Shown here piece by piece: positions 59,537-64,000 of a stretch of 64,000 nt of DNA. How positions within the stretch are numbered: position 1 is the stretch's first letter; every line of letters begins with the position of its first letter. The notes under the pieces were generated by a model. The model searched no databases and had not been told where the DNA came from. It saw nothing but the letters and a program-made list of their open reading frames with translations. The DNA lies in NCBI RefSeq assembly GCF_003228315.1, contig NZ_CP029693.1:6172501-6236500 (forward strand), read 5' to 3'. Origin of the DNA: Pseudomonas putida. GTDB taxonomy: Bacteria; Pseudomonadota; Gammaproteobacteria; Pseudomonadales; Pseudomonadaceae. The translations under genes and the position numbers were made by a program.

Positions 59537-59762
59537 CGCAGGTTGCTGACATAGTACCCATTGGAGGCGGATGGGGTGTGAAAAGTAGCCTCACCTCTAA
59601 GTGTGTGCAACCTCTGCGAAGCAAAAGCCGCTCCTGCAACTGTCGTCTCCCACTTATCCTCTGGGGATACTTGTTAGCTTCTAGAGGCAAGTAAAGCGCC
59701 AAACAAAAAACAGAAGACGCGGAGAGTATATTGGCTACCTTCCGCGCGAAATGCTATCACAG
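59537..59762 (-). ncRNA. Candidate DRT3 non-coding RNA with ACACAC template tract
   Basis: The 226 bases directly downstream of drt3b contain no gene. In the RNA sense (minus strand) they include GGTTGCACACACTTAG, i.e. an ACACAC tract (59601-59607), between short stem-forming segments (for example TATCC/GGATA near 59655-59670 and GCGGC...CTTCGC near 59616-59632). DRT3 systems are reported to carry a ncRNA whose ACACAC tract templates a poly(GT) strand. Position, lack of a gene and the tract agree; the ends are not defined. Part of it may share the drt3 transcript. Confidence 0.65.
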
Positions 59763-61727
59763 TCAGTAAACCTGCCTCAACTCCTTTCTCTCTAAAGCGT
59801 TAAGCAGGTCGACTTCATTCCAGTTTATGAACCAAAAATTTTCAGTTGCATTATTGAAAAAGTCTTCAACTTGCTGTTTGGATGGCTTTGGAGTACTGCA
59901 GGTCTGATAGAAACGGTGAATCCACTTTGTCCGCTTTTTTCGATCAATGTATGGGCAGGAAACTGAGTCAAGAAATAAACAAGCTTGTTCTGCATCTGTC
60001 TGGATCGAGTCAAGATTCGCAAGACGGCGCTCTATGCTTGAAATGACATCGGATTGTATTGATGAGTATTCAGCTCTATTTTTTATATAGAACATGCATG
60101 TGACCAAGTCATAATATGAGTCTTTGCCTTGAAAGATTTTTGAAACCAATTCGGGTGGTAATAGATACCCATCACCCATGTCGCTAATTGCGAGGATGAC
60201 GTTTAGGGCTTCAAGAAATATAAAGTTCTCTACATCTGATTCTACTGCCCCCAAATCTCCCTCAAGTAACTCAACCGCAAGCTCGTATGTTCTCTGTTTT
60301 ACTGTGTTCTCATAAGGGCCTAAATGCATTTCGGAGAATCTGCAAAGCAAAATTACTGACGCGCACAATTTGTAGGATGCGCTAACGGATGGAGCGACGG
60401 AGTAGAAGAAAAAAATAAGCTCAAGAAATACAATTACTGCATCACGATATTTGTCTATTTCTCCTTCTTCCTGATCTATGGTGTCTATGTTGATTAGTCT
60501 TTTGACACGCTCAAAGAAAGCGGAAATTAAGTAAGAGGATACTTCGTCATATCCGACCTCGTTTGTCGAGCAAGTGGCCTTGATCGAGTCAATGAAACTG
60601 TGCACAAGTCGGTTTACTCGATGTATCTCTTTTGGAATGAATACGGAATTTCCATTTTTGCTTTCTAGAAATTTATCTGTAAACTCATTTACTTTTAAGT
60701 TTACCTCTCTGACTACTTTGGATTTTGCAGTGAAAAAGGGTCTTGAATAGGTGGAGGATTTTGATGAGTTTACATGGAGGTTGTAAGAGTTTAGGCAGTC
60801 TGCATATACTTCGTATACTTTTCGAGCGATTTTTTCTTCTTTAGCAAAAATAAAAACATCATCTACATATCTTTTAATCGAGTAGTGAACGCCAAGCTCG
60901 TAACGATATAAGTCGCCTGCGAGTCGTGTTTGTACCATTTGGTCAATGTCTTGAAATATAATTTCTGCAAAAATACGACTTATTTCTGGCCCGATTACAA
61001 TTCCATTTGTTTCATTGTAGTTTGCTTTTTGCATTAATGCGTCAAAAGCTGAACCAAAAGTTGAGAGTCCAATTTTGGCTTTGACATACTGTTTTTCTTT
61101 GGTGGCCCAAGCCAATGAGTGCGTGTATATGCTATCGAAGCATTTAGATACATCAAGCGTTTTGAGTGAGGCAAAGTCTTTCTCTAAGGAAATGAATTCA
61201 TTGGAGTTAAAGAATTTATAAAGTCGGTCGTGTCCTCGGTAAGAAAAAAACGAGGAGCTATGCTTGTGTCTTTTGTCTGAGCCGGTTTCCTCTACAGCGC
61301 CGCGTTTGTACTTGGAGACGTTTTCCCAGGAGTTTTTATAATAAAATACACTGGCTGTTCTTTGAGGGGCTCTTATGGAGTAGTTGCTTATTGAGCAGTA
61401 GTGGCAAATTAAAGATTCGTAAGTCTCATAGAATGTTCTCATTTCCCACTGTGAGATTGGATGAATTACAGACAGTCGTCTGTAGTCTAAAAGATTCTTT
61501 CTGATTTTGTACTGGTAAGGGATTGTGAAAAACTTTCTGCGTCCTTTTGCGAGTACAAGCCTTTGAAAAAGTTCGCTCAAGACCGAGTTTTTATCTGGTA
61601 GCGTTTTGCATATGGAATAAAAACCATCGTTTGAAAAAATCAGCGGTGTTTCGTAGGGGACGGTTTCAGTTACTAGGACTCTATTGTAGTCATTCTTTTT
61701 TATTGGTTTTGCATTTGAATTAAGCAT
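59763..61727 (-). CDS. drt3b: DRT type 3 reverse transcriptase Drt3b (UG8-like)
   Basis: A 654-residue reverse transcriptase. RT motif A is 'LDVSKCFDSIY' (Asp192), motif B-like 'GIVIGPEISR' (242-251), and motif C 'RYVDDVFIF' (YVDD 287-290), so the catalytic Asp residues are intact. About 330 residues of helical C-terminal domain follow, with no nuclease or nitrilase motif seen. Its start overlaps the stop of drt3a by eight bases. Size, partner and order fit the UG8-type RT of DRT3, reported to make the poly(AC) strand without a nucleic-acid template. DNA is very AT-rich, unlike the host. Confidence 0.85.
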   Translation of the reverse strand: MLNSNAKPIKKNDYNRVLVTETVPYETPLIFSNDGFYSICKTLPDKNSVLSELFQRLVLAKGRRKFFTIPYQYKIRKNLLDYRRLSVIHPISQWEMRTFYETYESLICHYCSISNYSIRAPQRTASVFYYKNSWENVSKYKRGAVEETGSDKRHKHSSSFFSYRGHDRLYKFFNSNEFISLEKDFASLKTLDVSKCFDSIYTHSLAWATKEKQYVKAKIGLSTFGSAFDALMQKANYNETNGIVIGPEISRIFAEIIFQDIDQMVQTRLAGDLYRYELGVHYSIKRYVDDVFIFAKEEKIARKVYEVYADCLNSYNLHVNSSKSSTYSRPFFTAKSKVVREVNLKVNEFTDKFLESKNGNSVFIPKEIHRVNRLVHSFIDSIKATCSTNEVGYDEVSSYLISAFFERVKRLINIDTIDQEEGEIDKYRDAVIVFLELIFFFYSVAPSVSASYKLCASVILLCRFSEMHLGPYENTVKQRTYELAVELLEGDLGAVESDVENFIFLEALNVILAISDMGDGYLLPPELVSKIFQGKDSYYDLVTCMFYIKNRAEYSSIQSDVISSIERRLANLDSIQTDAEQACLFLDSVSCPYIDRKKRTKWIHRFYQTCSTPKPSKQQVEDFFNNATENFWFINWNEVDLLNALERKELRQVY

Positions 61728-62979
61728 AAGTCCAGCACTCCTGAATAAGCTTTAAGTTGTTGCGGGAGAAATACATAAAGGTTTTCTCGCGAAAGCCACG
61801 GCTAAAGCTAAATCTCAAGAGGCGACGTCGTTGTGCAACGGTGGTTTTACAAAAAAAATCATCGAATACTGTGCCGTATCCAGAAAGTATTGCTTTACGT
61901 ATGTAGTTATCTAGTTTTATCAGTGCTTCTGATTTTTCTAAATCTATACGGTGGTAGTTGTAGTAAATGCCAGCGAGGCGTTTCCTTTCTCGATCTGCAT
62001 CAAGAACGCTGAAGTTTGAGGTTAGAAATTTTAAGCGTGTCTCCAATAAATCGAAATCTCTAACCTTGCAATAGCTGATCATGGAGCGGGTTATTCTTGT
62101 TTTTATTTTGTTTACTTTGCTGCCTGCAATGTCTAAATGAACATCTCGGAATTGCGAACGCTCAGTTTTTATGGGTTCGCGTACTGTTAATTGATATCCA
62201 AGGAACTCAAAAGTCAGAACATCATTAGGTGCGGGGGAGGTGTGTTTAAAAGGTTTTATATCTTGAGTGGCGTGACAAATTATTGTTTTTTTATCGTTTA
62301 GCAGTAATCCCTTTGGGAGCAATTTTGAGACAGTATTTGTAAATTTTGATTCGTCTTCATTTCCACTCGAGATGATTATTATGTCATCTACATATCTTGA
62401 GTAAAAAAATACGCCGGGTTGATTGCGAATATCTTTGTCAAACTGAAGCATCATTACTTCTGATAGTGTTGCGCTTAAGGCGAGTCCGCGCGGCACCCCT
62501 AGACCACCACTGCTTTTATGGTGGGTCAGTAGGTCTTTAACCATTTTTTTGGTTGTTGGGCTTAATTTGCTGATTTTAGATATTGTGGAAATGACATCTT
62601 CGACTTGGAATGACTCATAAAAACTTTTAACGTCAAGTCGATATACTCGATATGATACGCCTTCGGATAAGATATTTTTTATGTTGGCTACTATCGAGTC
62701 GCGACTTGCATTTGGTAGTTTTGTGTTTCGTTGAATGTTCTTGTTGATTTTTCTAAGTATCAGTTCGTCGCTAAAATTTTTTATTCTATAGATGGTTTTC
62801 TTTTTAACCTTGGTGGTTAGTAGAAAGCCATAACCCTCAAATCCTAACCGTGCTCTTTCGAGGGCGTCAGCTATAATTTGCATTTTTATGGTTGGATTTC
62901 TTAGCCTAGGGGTCGTAAGAAAGTCACTTTTTCTAAGCGTTCGAGATATAGAAACTTGGTTGAAAGATTGATCGAACAT
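61720..62979 (-). CDS. drt3a: DRT type 3 reverse transcriptase Drt3a (UG3-like)
   Basis: A 419-residue reverse transcriptase. Motif A 'YRLDVKSFYESF' (Asp116), motif B 'GVPRGLALSATLSE' (161-174) and motif C 'RYVDDIIII' (YVDD 196-199) are complete. A basic C-terminal thumb region follows. With the downstream RT it forms a two-RT operon, the defining layout of DRT3. In that system this smaller UG3-type enzyme is reported to copy the ACACAC of the ncRNA into a poly(GT) strand as part of anti-phage defence. Base composition is strongly AT-rich. The assignment comes from layout, sizes and motifs, not from a database search. Confidence 0.85.
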   Translation of the reverse strand: MFDQSFNQVSISRTLRKSDFLTTPRLRNPTIKMQIIADALERARLGFEGYGFLLTTKVKKKTIYRIKNFSDELILRKINKNIQRNTKLPNASRDSIVANIKNILSEGVSYRVYRLDVKSFYESFQVEDVISTISKISKLSPTTKKMVKDLLTHHKSSGGLGVPRGLALSATLSEVMMLQFDKDIRNQPGVFFYSRYVDDIIIISSGNEDESKFTNTVSKLLPKGLLLNDKKTIICHATQDIKPFKHTSPAPNDVLTFEFLGYQLTVREPIKTERSQFRDVHLDIAGSKVNKIKTRITRSMISYCKVRDFDLLETRLKFLTSNFSVLDADRERKRLAGIYYNYHRIDLEKSEALIKLDNYIRKAILSGYGTVFDDFFCKTTVAQRRRLLRFSFSRGFREKTFMYFSRNNLKLIQECWTYA

Positions 62980-63465
62980 GTTCTTTCCTTAGATTTTTGT
63001 CAGTCGACCCATTCGGTGTAGCGTAACATCCTCATCCTGAGCCGCTCAATACAGAAGGTGCTTTGCATTTTAATCATTCATTCGAGCTTCGCCTTAATAG
63101 TCAAGGGCTCAAACGGAGGCCGCAGCCCGCGCAGCGAGTAACGAGCGAGCAGGAACGGGCGATGTTTGAGGCGTAGCGAACCCTTTACTTTGATTGGATC
63201 GTATCCTAGGGCGAGGAGTGGGGAATGCTGTGTTCCCCACTCCCGAGCGTCTGGGGCGATCCCCAGGCAGGGGATGGCAACCCCAAAGTGGGGTTGCGGG
63301 TTTGCAAGGAGCAGAGCGACGCGCACGCAGTCCAGCGGCACGCTGGCCCACCATCGGAACGATGGGTAGTGGGTTACACATAGTGTTCAGTGCATGGGGT
63401 TGCGCGAGTCTTTGCTCCATTTGCATACTATGAAAACAATAACAAGAGCATCAGGAGATGCCGTG
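62980..63465. other. Non-coding region with three perfect hairpins upstream of drt3a
   Basis: About 485 bases between divergent genes. The part nearest drt3a (62980-63075) is AT-rich and should hold its promoter. From about 63100 it becomes GC-rich and contains three consecutive perfect hairpins: 63215-63243 (11-base stem GGAGTGGGGAA), 63251-63266 (CTGGGG-CGAT-CCCCAG) and 63277-63297 (GCAACCCCA-AAG-TGGGGTTGC). No T runs follow, so they are not simple terminators. Small frames here are not convincing genes. Confidence 0.7.
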
Positions 63466-63942
63466 ATGTTTAAATCAAACAATCTAATTCTATCAGAGCA
63501 ACACCGAGCTACATTGGCAACAGCTAGCGCGACTTTCCCGGGAGAAAAGCTTCATCAAGTGGTAACTCGAACTCTGGCAGACCTTCCCAGTGACCGGGCT
63601 TTTGTGGACTTCTACGAATTTTCTCGAATAGATGTTCCTTCTGCTTTTGACTCGCTACTAAAACTTCAAAACACAGGTTTGGCATACAGGCATATCGAAA
63701 ATGACGGAGAAGAGCTTCACGAAATTCTTAGAGTTGAGGCGACGCTTTTAGATGCCATCATACTTGCATTAGCACTGTTGCTTGATGTCATTTTGGGCAT
63801 GCTTTCAGCTTGTTCGAGCGGTGGTAGTAAACCGCCGATCACGACTATTCCTTCGGCTACTTTAGTTCCCGAATACAAACCCTCTACGCCTATCCTGAAG
63901 CGAAAGCCGGAGAGCATCTGCTATGACGGGCCTTCTCTATGA
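63466..63942 (+). CDS. Hypothetical membrane protein next to DRT3 (158 residues)
   Basis: ATG 63466 has an AGGAG ribosome site nine bases upstream. The N-terminal part is polar and helical ('FKSNNLILSEQHRATLATAS'). A hydrophobic helix 'DAIILALALLLDVILGML' lies near residues 100-118, followed by a Pro/Ser/Thr-rich tail. It diverges from the drt3 operon in the same AT-rich island. No family recognised; may be an accessory or independent island gene. Confidence 0.6.
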   Translation: MFKSNNLILSEQHRATLATASATFPGEKLHQVVTRTLADLPSDRAFVDFYEFSRIDVPSAFDSLLKLQNTGLAYRHIENDGEELHEILRVEATLLDAIILALALLLDVILGMLSACSSGGSKPPITTIPSATLVPEYKPSTPILKRKPESICYDGPSL

Positions 63943-64000
63943 CTTTTGCAATCCTACGAGCTAGAAAGGTCAAGAGTTTTGGCGCATTGGCCCGCTCAGC

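Noticed and set aside
59763..62979. Retron or group II intron explanation for the two RT genes
   Set aside because: No maturase or HNH domain or intron ends, and a retron would have one short RT with an adjacent msr/msd; two overlapping RTs of these sizes fit DRT3 better.
63078..63433. Several overlapping frames on both strands in the hairpin region
   Set aside because: They read through perfect hairpins and have no protein-like features.
1..64000. CRISPR array or complete tRNA/rRNA gene
   Set aside because: No regularly spaced direct repeats of CRISPR type and no complete cloverleaf were found by eye; only the tRNA-Gly fragment.

Overview
The window looks like a chromosome of the Pseudomonas fluorescens group. 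The host genes (GalU, GalE, UppP, DusA) read as typical Pseudomonas proteins, the backbone is GC-rich, REP/REPIN repeats of the GAGCGAGCCTGCTCGC type sit between genes, and the prophage is the P2/phiCTX kind common in this genus. No rRNA gene, intact tRNA gene or CRISPR array was seen.

Positions 1-17,026 are an exopolysaccharide region. It starts inside a flippase gene, followed by a polymerase-like membrane protein, an O-acyltransferase and an SGNH hydrolase. Next come a stand-alone phosphomannomutase C-terminal-like protein, galU and galE. A YjbEFGH (GfcABCD)-type secretion operon with a Wza-like exporter follows (6,964-11,919). A WcaJ-like priming glycosyltransferase, two orphan winged-helix regulators and uppP complete the region. 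Together these could make UDP-sugars, prime and build a repeat unit on undecaprenyl phosphate, flip, polymerise, acylate and export it, and recycle the lipid carrier.

Positions 17,129-18,139 are dusA, which has been used as an integration site. Its 5' end abuts a P2-like prophage (about 18.05-57.06 or 57.79 kb). The left arm carries an integrase, a PrtN-type activator, a primase-helicase, an Ogr-type activator, a CII-like protein and a divergent Cro/CI switch. The late genes run in almost exact P2 order: D-U-T-E'-E-FII-FI-G-H-I-J-W-V, a moron, S-R-lysis-X-L-M-N-O on the minus strand, then P-Q on the plus strand. E/E' keeps a -1 frameshift site. Right of Q lie a Dam-like methylase and three small genes. 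After a terminator comes about 7 kb of mixed cargo: a hemerythrin protein, a tRNA-Gly fragment, a 202-bp IS-derived miniature element, a GGTTAG repeat cluster, a lipoprotein, a membrane protein and an arylsulfatase.

The dusA attachment core recurs at 57,062 and 57,785, about 0.72 kb apart, with a Nudix gene between. Immediately after the last copy a second dusA-type integrase gene (frameshifted) opens another island. It carries an excisionase-like protein and an AT-rich pair of overlapping reverse-transcriptase genes that match the DRT type 3 anti-phage system (drt3a 61,720-62,979; drt3b 59,763-61,727). The DNA just downstream of drt3b has an ACACAC tract in RNA sense, the expected template feature of the DRT3 non-coding RNA. 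The island continues past the window. The DRT3 locus and the tandem dusA array are the most interesting parts of the window.
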